A stretch of DNA of 5,218 nucleotides from Listeria marthii FSL S4-120 (GCA_000183865.1 CM001047.1:306051-311268); one strand, 5' to 3'. Shown: positions 1 through 5,218, counted from the stretch's first letter. Made by a program: numbers and translations. The notes: generated by a model from the letters alone, not told the origin.

Positions 1-380
1 CTACGAGTATTATGGTGGTATTATCATGCACTTTTTATTTTGTTTTTAAGAAGGATAAAATGGATACGAAAGGTTTTTTCATCATTCCTGCGGTTGGCAT
101 TATACTGAACATATATGCTGGAATTGTTGTAGGCGTGATGCTAAGCGATTTGTGGGGAGGCGTAATTCATGAAGGCTTGCGTGGTGGAGCACTAGTTGGT
201 GTGTTTGTCGCGTGCCTTGTGTCACCTAGTATATTTTTAGGTGCGCTTCCTGTTGTTATTTGTAATTTATACGCATGGATTACGGGGAAAGATATCAACC
301 TTGATGAACGATATAAAAATGCTGATAATATTCATCCGAATAAAAACTATCCGCCGAATTTTGGCTTGAAAAAGAAATAA
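1..380 (+). CDS. Partial membrane protein of unknown function (C-terminal part)
   Basis: The frame is open from the window edge (first full codon at 3) to a TAA at 378-380. An ATG lies at 12, but no ribosome binding site is visible in the 11 bases before it. The hydrophobic segment running through that point is short for a full membrane helix and ends at a KKDK cluster, so I read this as the 3' end of a gene that begins outside the window. Counting from the ATG, hydrophobic segments lie at about residues 1-13, 22-46 and 58-90, the last long enough for one or two helices. They are followed by a hydrophilic, lysine- and asparagine-rich tail of about 30 residues. I do not recognise the family, and no catalytic motif is visible. 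It is convergent with the small gene at 447-674, with a hairpin between them. A complete 122-aa protein starting at 12 remains possible. Confidence 0.7.
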   Translation, partial: TSIMVVLSCTFYFVFKKDKMDTKGFFIIPAVGIILNIYAGIVVGVMLSDLWGGVIHEGLRGGALVGVFVACLVSPSIFLGALPVVICNLYAWITGKDINLDERYKNADNIHPNKNYPPNFGLKKK

Positions 381-383
381 AAA

Positions 384-427
384 AATATAGTGCGCTCCAA
401 AATCTAACTTTTGGGGCGTACTATATT
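384..427 (-). terminator. Shared hairpin terminator between convergent genes
   Basis: A 19-bp stem pairs 384-402 with 409-427 around a 6-nt loop (403-408). In the + strand transcript all 19 positions pair, two of them as G-U wobbles (392/419 and 396/415), but little of a U tract follows. In the - strand transcript the same two positions are A-C mismatches, yet the stem runs into a U-rich tail (complement of 371-383). It probably ends transcription of the - strand small gene and may also stop the + strand membrane-protein gene. Confidence 0.75.
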
Positions 428-446
428 ATAAACACGGTCACGAATA

Positions 447-674
447 CTATTCATCCTCTTGAAGTTCAGCCAAGCAGTACTCTTGTATTTCTTTTGACAT
501 AGAATTAACTTCGATTTGTTCCTCAGCTATTACTTTGTCAATGAAGTCGCGGGCCTCTAATAGCGTGCACCCCGACATATTCATTAGTTCCTTCATAAAA
601 GGTAAATAGTGTTTTTTAGCAAATTCCGCTTTATATTTTTCTACATTAACTTCAATATTTCCTAGCTTATACAA
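447..674 (-). CDS. Small acidic protein (75 aa) with an L7/L12 C-terminal-like motif
   Basis: The start is a TTG at 672-674, supported by a GAGGAG ribosome binding site at 683-688 with an 8-nt spacer; no ATG sits at a comparable place. The product is a soluble, charged, probably helical 75-aa protein with an acidic C-terminus. Residues 26-46 read FMKELMNMSGCTLLEARDFID. This resembles the helix-turn-helix segment of the ribosomal protein L7/L12 C-terminal domain: a lysine early in the first helix, then Ser/Thr-Gly, then L-x-E-A-(K/R)-D followed by two hydrophobic positions and an acidic residue. The resemblance is by eye and does not prove homology. There is no signal peptide or membrane segment. 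It lies 79 nt downstream of the Crp/Fnr-type gene on the same strand with no clear terminator between, so co-transcription is plausible. Its function is unknown. Confidence 0.75.
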   Translation of the reverse strand: MYKLGNIEVNVEKYKAEFAKKHYLPFMKELMNMSGCTLLEARDFIDKVIAEEQIEVNSMSKEIQEYCLAELQEDE

Positions 675-682
675 TCTTTTTA

Positions 683-688
683 CTCCTC
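683..688 (-). promoter_or_regulatory. Ribosome binding site fixing the TTG start of the small protein
   Basis: GAGGAG on the - strand lies 8 nt before the TTG at 672-674. This is the only good Shine-Dalgarno match near the 5' end of the frame, and it decides the unusual start codon. Confidence 0.75.
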
Positions 689-753
689 TATAAATATAAA
701 ATAAAAACTAAACAGCTAATTCCTGATTACAATTCAAAACAGGGTGGCATTTT

Positions 754-1425
754 TTAATCAACAAATTGTCTATCTTTCACATAATCATACAATTCCTTAC
801 TCTTAACAACCCATTCTTTATCCTTTTTCCAAATCTTTCCTTCCTCTTTCAAAAGTGCCAATTGCTTGTAAAAACTGCTTTTTGATAGGTTGCTGTAGGC
901 TGCGATGGTGCTGGTTCGCATTTCTCTTGGGAGGATAACACTATCTTTTTCATAGGGGGTTCCGTGTAACTTAGCGACATTAGCAAAGGAAAGCTCCAAT
1001 TTGTCGGAAGAACTGGTTTCCGCGAAAAGGCTTTTGAAGAACGCATGTCGAGCCAAGTCGCGCATAATGAAAAACTGAAAACCGAAATTCTCTGGGAACA
1101 TGGAAAGGAAATACTCTAAATCTTTGAAAGAATATTTGTAAATAGTACATGGTGAGATGGTTGTAAACAGAAAGTCGTCTACGTTTCCTTGGAATAGACT
1201 GTAGTAATTGACAAAAGAACCTTTGCCTAAGACTGTATAAATAGTATTTAATTGCGGATTCATCGAAATAGAAACGAAGCCTTCAACAATTAAATAGACA
1301 TGATTATTTCGTTGTGTCGAGGTATCCACTAATTCTGTATGTTTTGGAATTTTTAACTTTTCGTATTTAATATTGCCTTCGTGAGAAAGTCGCACAAACT
1401 CTTTATAATTAAATAGTGCATCCAT
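754..1425 (-). CDS. Crp/Fnr-family (PrfA-like) transcriptional regulator
   Basis: A 223-aa protein starts at an ATG preceded by AAGGAG (1435-1440) with a 9-nt spacer. Length and layout fit the Crp/Fnr family: an N-terminal cyclic-nucleotide-binding-like beta-roll (about residues 20-115, including YLIVEGFVSIS at 44-54), a long dimerisation helix (about 112-135), and a C-terminal winged helix-turn-helix. The HTH is at about residues 170-192, with TSTIAAYSNLSKSSFYKQLA at its core. The R-S pair that contacts cAMP in E. coli Crp is not visible in the roll, and there is no N-terminal cysteine cluster of the Fnr iron-sulfur type. It is therefore probably neither a cAMP sensor nor an Fe-S oxygen sensor, as with the PrfA-like branch common in Listeria. 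The ligand and targets cannot be read from sequence. A likely promoter and a dyad lie upstream (1455-1539). Confidence 0.85.
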   Translation of the reverse strand: MDALFNYKEFVRLSHEGNIKYEKLKIPKHTELVDTSTQRNNHVYLIVEGFVSISMNPQLNTIYTVLGKGSFVNYYSLFQGNVDDFLFTTISPCTIYKYSFKDLEYFLSMFPENFGFQFFIMRDLARHAFFKSLFAETSSSDKLELSFANVAKLHGTPYEKDSVILPREMRTSTIAAYSNLSKSSFYKQLALLKEEGKIWKKDKEWVVKSKELYDYVKDRQFVD

Positions 1426-1454
1426 AATTAGCAGCTCCTTTACTTGTTTCGTTA

Positions 1455-1483
1455 ACTATAATACATAATATCAAAATTAACAA
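1455..1483 (-). promoter_or_regulatory. Candidate sigma-A promoter of the Crp/Fnr-type gene
   Basis: On the - strand, TTGTTA (1478-1483) and TATAGT (1455-1460) are separated by 17 nt. They match the -35 consensus at 4 of 6 positions and the -10 consensus at 5 of 6. The predicted start site near 1448 would give a short leader before the ribosome binding site at 1435-1440. The region is very AT-rich, so other hexamer pairs are possible. Confidence 0.45.
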
Positions 1484-1522
1484 AAATAAATTCACCTAAA
1501 TTAGACCAAATTGCCGCTTTTT

Positions 1523-1539
1523 TGTAAATAATATGTACA
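1523..1539. promoter_or_regulatory. 17-bp imperfect palindrome, candidate operator
   Basis: TGTAAATAATATGTACA is symmetric about position 1531, with 7 of 8 half-site positions paired (only 1527/1535 break it). It lies about 40 bp upstream of the candidate -35 box of the Crp/Fnr-type gene, roughly 83 bp before the predicted start site. It has one mismatch to the GlnR/TnrA consensus TGTNA-N7-TNACA. It could equally be a site for another regulator or a chance dyad in AT-rich DNA. Confidence 0.35.
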
Positions 1540-1547
1540 TTTAATGA

Positions 1548-1581
1548 GAAAAGAGACAAAAATAGTATTTTGTCTCTTTTC
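1548..1581 (-). terminator. Hairpin terminator after the omega-amidase-like gene
   Basis: A perfect 14-bp stem pairs 1548-1561 with 1568-1581 around a 6-nt loop and begins 4 nt past the TAA at 1586-1588. The inner core GAGACAAAA/TTTTGTCTC followed by TTTTC on the - strand has the form of an intrinsic terminator whose U tract can also pair with the preceding A tract. It separates this transcript from the Crp/Fnr-type gene. Confidence 0.7.
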
Positions 1582-1585
1582 GTAT

Positions 1586-2365
1586 TTAGTAAAGTTCTGG
1601 GCGTCTGTCGGTGAACACAGGGATAATTCCTCGCGTTTCTGCAACAAGATTCAAGTCGATTTCCGCGTAAATATTTCCTTCTGCTTCACCGCCATGAGCG
1701 ACAATGTTTCCAAGTGGATCGATTACAAGTGAATGACCGTTAAAATGATTATTAGGATCGTCGCCAACTCGATTGACAGCAACGACGAAAGCTTGGTTTT
1801 CAATCGCACGTGCAATGAGAAGCTGTTCCCACTGAGTAACGCGCTCGGCTGGCCATTGTGCAGAAACAAAGATGACTTCTGAGCCTTCTGAAGTATGCTT
1901 GCGGATCCATTCTGGGAATCTAATATCGTAACAGATGAAACCGGCGCAAGAAACGCCATCTAAGCGAAATAGATTTTTATCATTTCCGGCTTCTAAATAT
2001 AAATGCTCATTCATAAGCTGAAATAAGTGAACCTTCTTATATGAAGAAAGTAGTCCACCATACTTATCAAAAGCGTACATTGTATTTGAAAATTTGTTTC
2101 CTTCTGAGACAGAAACCGAGCCACCGATAATAGCGATTTGGTGTTTTTCAGAAAGGTTAGCTAAAAATTCTTTTGTTCTTTCCCCATTTAAATCAGCAAC
2201 TCCAGCTAATTCATTTAAAGCATAACCCGTATTCCACATTTCTGGTAAAACTGCGATATCGGCCCCATTTTTTGCAGCTTCGACTATAGCTTTTTCAATC
2301 CGCGCATAGTTTGTGTCTGGATATTTAAAAGCTACATCGGTTTGACATAATGCCAACTTCCACAT
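1586..2365 (-). CDS. Carbon-nitrogen hydrolase (nitrilase superfamily), omega-amidase-like
   Basis: The 259-aa protein starts at an ATG with AAGGGAG (2374-2380) 8 nt upstream. The nitrilase catalytic triad is visible: Glu42 in LPEMW, Lys111 in YKKVHLF and Cys145 in GFICYDIRFPEW. A WPAERxxQW segment at 171-179, ARAIENQ at 185-191 and a C-terminal RRPELY are typical of the omega-amidase branch (YafV, Nit2, B. subtilis MtnU), whose usual length is also close to 260 aa. Such enzymes hydrolyse alpha-ketoglutaramate or alpha-ketosuccinamate to the dicarboxylate and ammonia in the cytoplasm. This drains the by-product of glutamine transaminases that convert 2-oxo-4-methylthiobutyrate to methionine. 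Its place 89 nt downstream of a methionine importer, on the same strand, supports that role. No catalytic residue is missing. The exact substrate is inferred; another amidase activity is possible. There is little room for its own promoter in the gap, so read-through from metP is likely. Confidence 0.88.
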   Translation of the reverse strand: MWKLALCQTDVAFKYPDTNYARIEKAIVEAAKNGADIAVLPEMWNTGYALNELAGVADLNGERTKEFLANLSEKHQIAIIGGSVSVSEGNKFSNTMYAFDKYGGLLSSYKKVHLFQLMNEHLYLEAGNDKNLFRLDGVSCAGFICYDIRFPEWIRKHTSEGSEVIFVSAQWPAERVTQWEQLLIARAIENQAFVVAVNRVGDDPNNHFNGHSLVIDPLGNIVAHGGEAEGNIYAEIDLNLVAETRGIIPVFTDRRPELY

Positions 2366-2400
2366 GTTCTTCGCTCCCTTTTTCTTTTAAAAATAACACA

Positions 2401-2442
2401 AGCTTGGTGACGAGTCCATACTGGAACACTGCGCACCAAGCT
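2401..2442 (-). terminator. Intercistronic hairpin between metP and the amidase gene
   Basis: AGCTTGGTG (2401-2409) pairs perfectly with CACCAAGCT (2434-2442). The 24-nt interior can fold further through TCCA (2415-2418) and TGGA (2422-2425). On the - strand the stem is followed by TGTGTTATTTTT, a broken U tract. It lies 12 nt past the metP stop. It could be a leaky terminator or an mRNA-stabilising or processing element that lowers expression of the downstream gene. Confidence 0.55.
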
Positions 2443-2454
2443 CTAAGTAGTGAA

Positions 2455-3117
2455 TTAATCTTTTTTTAGACGTCTAGATAAGAAGTTTCCGAATGATTGT
2501 AGTGCTTGAACCATGATAATTAAAATGATGATGGTTGTATACATTACAGTCGGCTCAAAACGTTGGAAACCATATTGGTAAGCAATTGTCCCGAGTCCGC
2601 CAGCACCAACAAGTCCAGCCATCGCAGTTGCGCCGATTAGCCCGATTGTAGCAATAGTTAAACCAAGAACGATACCAGACCGAGCTTCGCGAATAACGAC
2701 ACTCCAAATGATTTTTGGTGTAGAAATTCCCATTGCTTGATAGGCTTCAACAACTCCGCGGTCAACTTCCAACAGGGCGGACTCCATTAAACGGGCGATG
2801 TAAGGTGCCGTAAATACAACAAGCGGCATGATAACACCTTGAATCCCAATAGTAGTCCCAACAACAAAACGTGTTACCGGAATCATTAAGAATAACAAAA
2901 TGATAAACGGCAACGAACGTAAAATATTAATGACCCAGTTTAAAATACTATATGCAATCAGATTCTCCGATTGACCACCTTTACGCGTTAATGTTAAAAA
3001 TACGCCAAGTGGCAAACCAATCGCGAGTGAAATCACGAGTGTAATTCCAGTCATCGTCAGTGTTTCTAGAAATCCTTGCCAAAGTATCGGTCCCCATTCT
3101 TCAAAAAACAAACTCAT
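2455..3117 (-). CDS. metP: Methionine ABC transporter permease
   Basis: This 220-aa integral membrane protein has the length and five-segment layout of the MetI/MetP permease family, with hydrophobic segments at about residues 20-42, 58-80, 88-110, 150-171 and 190-208. The cytoplasmic EAA loop that docks on the ATPase is at about 118-135, with E124-A-Y-x-A-M-G130 at its core. Two copies form the membrane channel through which methionine passes. The ATG overlaps the metN stop codon in an ATGA (3114-3117), and an AGGAGG site sits inside metN (3128-3133) with a 10-nt spacer, so translation is probably coupled to metN. The family also includes permeases for related sulfur compounds and methionine derivatives. 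Assignment to methionine rests mainly on the S-box leader and the partner genes. Known as metI in enterobacteria. Confidence 0.93.
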   Translation of the reverse strand: MSLFFEEWGPILWQGFLETLTMTGITLVISLAIGLPLGVFLTLTRKGGQSENLIAYSILNWVINILRSLPFIILLFLMIPVTRFVVGTTIGIQGVIMPLVVFTAPYIARLMESALLEVDRGVVEAYQAMGISTPKIIWSVVIREARSGIVLGLTIATIGLIGATAMAGLVGAGGLGTIAYQYGFQRFEPTVMYTTIIILIIMVQALQSFGNFLSRRLKKD

Positions 3118-4130
3118 AGTAACTCGACCTCCTCAACAACGACCCCAGATTCTTTCAAATAAGCAATTGCTTTACTATATTCCGCTTCATTACCTTTTAA
3201 ATGAACAAGCAGTTTTCCAAGTGTTCCGTTTTTCAAATGATCAATTCCGCCAGCTAAAATGCTTGGCAAAACGTCGAATTTGCGCGATACAAGAGCAAGT
3301 GCAGGCTCATCCGCTTCGTCCCCAATAAAATGAAGGGAAACCAATTTCCCAGTTGCGATGTATTTTTCAAGCAAATCTTGTGGGATATCGAAACTAGCTT
3401 CCGATCCAACAAAACGCTTGGTTGTCGCGTGTTTCGCTTTCGTGAAAATATCAAGAACAGTACCTTGCTCCACTAAATGTCCATTTTCCATTACAGCGAC
3501 CCGGTCACAAATACGTTGAATGACATCAAGTTCATGTGTAATTAAGAAAATCGTAATGCCGAGTTCCGCATTAATTTTAAGTAACAGTTGCAAAATTGCT
3601 TCTGTTGTTTCAGGGTCCAAGGCGCTTGTTGCTTCATCGCTCAGCAGAATTTCTGGTTCATGCGCAAGAGCACGAGCAATCGCAACACGTTGTTTTTGAC
3701 CGCCAGAAAGTTGGCTTGGATAGTTGTTTCGTTTATCCTCTAGGCCAACGATCGACAAGTATTTATTCACACGTGTTTCGATTTCGTCTTTTGGAACGCC
3801 TTCTAATTTTAATGGTTTGGCAATGTTATCATAGACAGTTGCGGTTTTTAGTAAGTTATATCCTTGGAAAATCATACCAATTTTCCGGCGTGCGACACGA
3901 AGTTCTTTGCTTGATAGGGTAGATAAGTTCTTCCCATCAATCACAACTTGGCCAGCATCTGGACGTTCAAGCAAGTTGATGCAACGAACAAGGGTACTTT
4001 TCCCGGCGCCACTGTAACCAACGACACCGAAAATTTCTCCTTTTTCGACTGTAATAGAAACATTTTTGACGGCTTCTACGGTTTTTCCATTTATATTAAA
4101 TGATTTTGAAACTTGATGTAATTCGATCAA
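3114..4130 (-). CDS. metN: Methionine ABC transporter ATP-binding protein
   Basis: The 338-aa ATPase carries every nucleotide-binding motif. Walker A is GYSGAGKST (38-46), the Q-loop is at FQG (88-90), the signature is LSGGQ (141-145), and Walker B is ILLSDEATSALD (161-172) with catalytic Glu166. The H-loop is His199. The C-terminal part, about 260-338, has the size and position of the NIL domain, which in E. coli MetN binds methionine and inhibits transport. Length agrees with MetN (about 340 aa), longer than ABC proteins lacking NIL. The start is a TTG at 4128-4130 with GGGAG at 4141-4145, and that site overlaps the metQ stop codon. A dimer powers the MetP channel on the inner face of the membrane. 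A tyrosine stands where many relatives have alanine in Walker A (G-A-S-G); this position is not catalytic. Confidence 0.95.
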   Translation of the reverse strand: MIELHQVSKSFNINGKTVEAVKNVSITVEKGEIFGVVGYSGAGKSTLVRCINLLERPDAGQVVIDGKNLSTLSSKELRVARRKIGMIFQGYNLLKTATVYDNIAKPLKLEGVPKDEIETRVNKYLSIVGLEDKRNNYPSQLSGGQKQRVAIARALAHEPEILLSDEATSALDPETTEAILQLLLKINAELGITIFLITHELDVIQRICDRVAVMENGHLVEQGTVLDIFTKAKHATTKRFVGSEASFDIPQDLLEKYIATGKLVSLHFIGDEADEPALALVSRKFDVLPSILAGGIDHLKNGTLGKLLVHLKGNEAEYSKAIAYLKESGVVVEEVELL

Positions 4131-4140
4131 AATAAAACAA

Positions 4141-4145
4141 CTCCC
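4141..4145 (-). promoter_or_regulatory. Ribosome binding site of metN, overlapping the metQ stop
   Basis: GGGAG on the - strand lies 10 nt before the TTG at 4128-4130. The metQ stop TAG occupies 4145-4147, so the last base of the stop is the first base of the site. This layout supports the TTG start and suggests translational coupling. Confidence 0.7.
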
Positions 4146-4966
4146 TAGAATGCAGGTACTACAGACCCATTAAATTCTTTTTCAATAAATGCTTTTACTT
4201 CATCTGAATGGTAATATTTTTCTAAAGTTTTTACGACTTCATCGTCTTTGTTGGCACTACGAACAACGAAAACGTTTGGATATGGATTGTCTTTTGTAGG
4301 TTCGTGGTAAATGGCATCTTTATTAATAGAAAGTCCAGCGCCCATTGCAAAGTTAGTATTGATAGCTGCAGCTGCAACTTCATCTAATTGTGCAGGGATT
4401 TGAGAAGCTTCTAGTTCAACGATTTCAAGGTCAAGTGGGTTTTCAGCAATGTCTTTTTTCGTTGCTTTTTCTTCCACGCCATCTTTTAATTTAATAATGC
4501 CGGCATCTTCAAAAAGTTTTAAACCACGGTATTCGTTACTTGGATCGTTTGGAACGGCAATTTTGTCGCCTTTTTTAAGATTTTTTAAGTCTTTAATATC
4601 GTTGGAGTAAATACCCATTGGGAATGCTACTGTTTTAAAAGCAACATCTAATTTGTAGCCTTTATCTTTCTTTTGTTGCTCTAAAAATGGGATTGTTTGG
4701 TAGTTATTCGCATCCAAATCACCATCGTTTAAAGCTGTATTTGGTGTATTATAATCATCAAATGTTTTGATTTTGATTTCAAGACCGTCTTTTTTCGCTA
4801 ATTTTTGAACTTCCTCAGCGATTTGTTGGTGAGGTCCTGCTGTTGTTCCGATTGTGATTTTTTCTGTGCTCAAGGCTTTATCATCGCTACCGCCTCCGCA
4901 CGCTGCTAATCCTAAAACAAGGCTTGATGCAAGTAAAATTCCTAACCCTTTTGTTAATTTTCTCAT
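4145..4966 (-). CDS. metQ: Methionine-binding lipoprotein of the ABC importer (NlpA/MetQ family)
   Basis: The 273-aa precursor starts at an ATG with AGGGAGG (4974-4980) 7 nt upstream. It has a Gram-positive lipoprotein signal: MRK, a hydrophobic stretch at about 7-20, and the lipobox L20-A-A-C23, so Cys23 should be lipidated and anchored on the outer face of the membrane. A short Gly/Ser/Asp linker follows. The mature part shows MetQ/NlpA hallmarks: TAGPH (42-46), GDLDANNYQ (82-90), IAVPNDPSNE (136-145), INTNFA (202-207) and DNPYPNVFVV (226-235). Length fits the family. It captures methionine and delivers it to MetP-MetN. It is the first gene of the operon, directly after the SAM riboswitch terminator. 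Binding of methionine derivatives or cystine-like ligands cannot be excluded, but the S-box control argues for methionine. Confidence 0.94.
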   Translation of the reverse strand: MRKLTKGLGILLASSLVLGLAACGGGSDDKALSTEKITIGTTAGPHQQIAEEVQKLAKKDGLEIKIKTFDDYNTPNTALNDGDLDANNYQTIPFLEQQKKDKGYKLDVAFKTVAFPMGIYSNDIKDLKNLKKGDKIAVPNDPSNEYRGLKLFEDAGIIKLKDGVEEKATKKDIAENPLDLEIVELEASQIPAQLDEVAAAAINTNFAMGAGLSINKDAIYHEPTKDNPYPNVFVVRSANKDDEVVKTLEKYYHSDEVKAFIEKEFNGSVVPAF

Positions 4967-5021
4967 CTTTTTTCCTCCCTAGTATGTTGTGTGATTATCC
5001 AGATTTATTCATGAAAACAAT

Positions 5022-5053
5022 AAAAAAACTTCTCTATTTTAGAATAGAGAAGT
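5022..5053 (-). terminator. Riboswitch-controlled intrinsic terminator
   Basis: An 11-bp perfect stem pairs 5028-5038 with 5043-5053 around a 4-nt loop. On the - strand it is followed directly by a run of seven U residues counting the last stem base (5022-5028). It lies 55 nt before the metQ start and is the expression platform of the S-box leader. Confidence 0.92.
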
Positions 5054-5080
5054 GGAAAGTCGAACATATCCAGCTCCTCT
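5046..5080 (-). promoter_or_regulatory. Antiterminator pairing of the S-box leader
   Basis: On the - strand, AGAGGAGCTGG (5070-5080) can pair with CCACTTCTCT (5046-5055), giving 10 bp with one bulged C and one G-U pair. This uses bases of the 3' strand of aptamer helix P1 (5077-5084) and the 5' arm of the terminator, so aptamer and antiterminator are mutually exclusive. The model predicts transcription on at low SAM and off at high SAM. Confidence 0.75.
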
Positions 5081-5196
5081 TATCTACCAAAACGGAATAC
5101 ACCATTTTGCTGGAATTAGCACCTTCACTTTACGCTTAAATAAAGTTAGGTTGCCGGGCTTCATCGGGCCAGTCCCTCTGCCGCTCTCGATAAGAG
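5077..5196 (-). ncRNA. SAM-I (S-box) riboswitch aptamer
   Basis: The - strand leader has the S-box core: GAGAGCGGCAGAGGGA, then CTGGCCCGATGAAGCCCGGC, then AACC, and later GGTGCTAATTCC. Helix P1 is CTCTTATC (5189-5196) with GATAAGAG (5077-5084), 8 perfect pairs. P3 pairs ACTTTA with TAAAGT (within about 5123-5147). P4 pairs CAAAATGG (5102-5109) with CCGTTTTG (5088-5095), including one G-U pair. Length is about 120 nt, normal for the class. It binds S-adenosylmethionine and controls metQ-metN-metP through the terminator at 5022-5053. Confidence 0.96.
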
Positions 5197-5201
5197 AAAA
5201 T

Positions 5202-5207
5202 ATTTTA
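5202..5207 (-). promoter_or_regulatory. Candidate -10 box for the met operon
   Basis: TAAAAT on the - strand matches TATAAT at 5 of 6 positions and would place the transcription start at about 5195, at the first base of riboswitch helix P1. The matching -35 box would lie beyond the right edge of the window, so the promoter cannot be confirmed here. Confidence 0.4.
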
Positions 5208-5218
5208 GAAAAACCTGT

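Noticed and set aside
675..753. Possible terminator or separate promoter between the Crp/Fnr-type gene and the small gene
   Set aside because: Only 4-5 bp stems with large loops and weak hexamer matches (such as TATATT without a good -35) are found, so neither can be claimed.
1451..1483. PrfA-box-like autoregulatory site in the regulator promoter (TTAAC half-sites)
   Set aside because: The half-sites are 21 bp apart and do not match the compact PrfA palindrome TTAACA-NN-TGTTAA; they are likely AT-rich coincidence.
1544..1732. Open frame of 62 codons on the + strand
   Set aside because: It starts inside a terminator hairpin and runs antisense to the 3' end of the amidase gene; its composition follows from the opposite strand.
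2401..2442. T-box leader or second riboswitch upstream of the amidase gene
   Set aside because: There is no T-box sequence, no conserved aptamer core, and only 89 nt of space between the genes.
3596..3922. Open frame of 108 codons on the + strand inside metN
   Set aside because: It is antisense to the Walker B, signature and Q-loop region of a clearly real ABC ATPase, so it is a by-product of that coding sequence.
4924..5139. Open frame of 71 codons on the + strand across the riboswitch and the start of metQ
   Set aside because: It lies opposite the S-box aptamer, terminator and metQ signal peptide, whose conserved structure explains the sequence; there is no supported start.

Overview
The window looks like a chromosomal segment of a low-GC Gram-positive bacterium (Bacillota). 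The support is AT-rich DNA, strong AGGAGG-type ribosome binding sites, two TTG starts, a Gram-positive lipoprotein signal and an S-box (SAM) riboswitch. The protein style, including a PrfA-like Crp/Fnr regulator, suggests Listeria or a close relative. That genus call comes from general familiarity and was not checked by any search.

Layout: the left edge holds the 3' end of a + strand membrane-protein gene (to 380). A 19-bp hairpin (384-427) separates it from a convergent - strand small-protein gene (447-674). All remaining genes are on the - strand. Read in transcription order from the right edge they are: SAM riboswitch with its terminator (about 5022-5196); metQ, a methionine-binding lipoprotein (4145-4966); metN, an ABC ATPase (3114-4130); metP, an ABC permease (2455-3117); an intercistronic hairpin (2401-2442); a nitrilase-superfamily omega-amidase-like enzyme (1586-2365); a hairpin just after its stop (1548-1581); a promoter region with a 17-bp dyad (1455-1539); a Crp/Fnr-family regulator (754-1425); and the 75-aa protein.

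How it works together: metQ, metN and metP form a complete D/L-methionine importer, with 14 nt between metQ and metN and a 4-nt ATGA overlap between metN and metP. When SAM is scarce, the riboswitch leader should fold an antiterminator and allow transcription; when SAM is plentiful the terminator forms. The pairing partners can be read directly from the sequence. The omega-amidase-like gene follows 89 nt later in the same direction. Such enzymes hydrolyse the alpha-keto acid amides made when glutamine-dependent transaminases convert 2-oxo-4-methylthiobutyrate to methionine, so it fits a methionine-acquisition and salvage locus. The regulator and the small protein appear to be a separate unit.

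No mobile element, CRISPR array, tRNA or rRNA gene was seen, and no gene-free stretch exceeds 300 bases. Overall this is a fairly ordinary metabolic region. The more interesting points are the riboswitch architecture, the coupling of transporter to omega-amidase, the dyad upstream of the regulator, and the L7/L12-like motif in the small protein.
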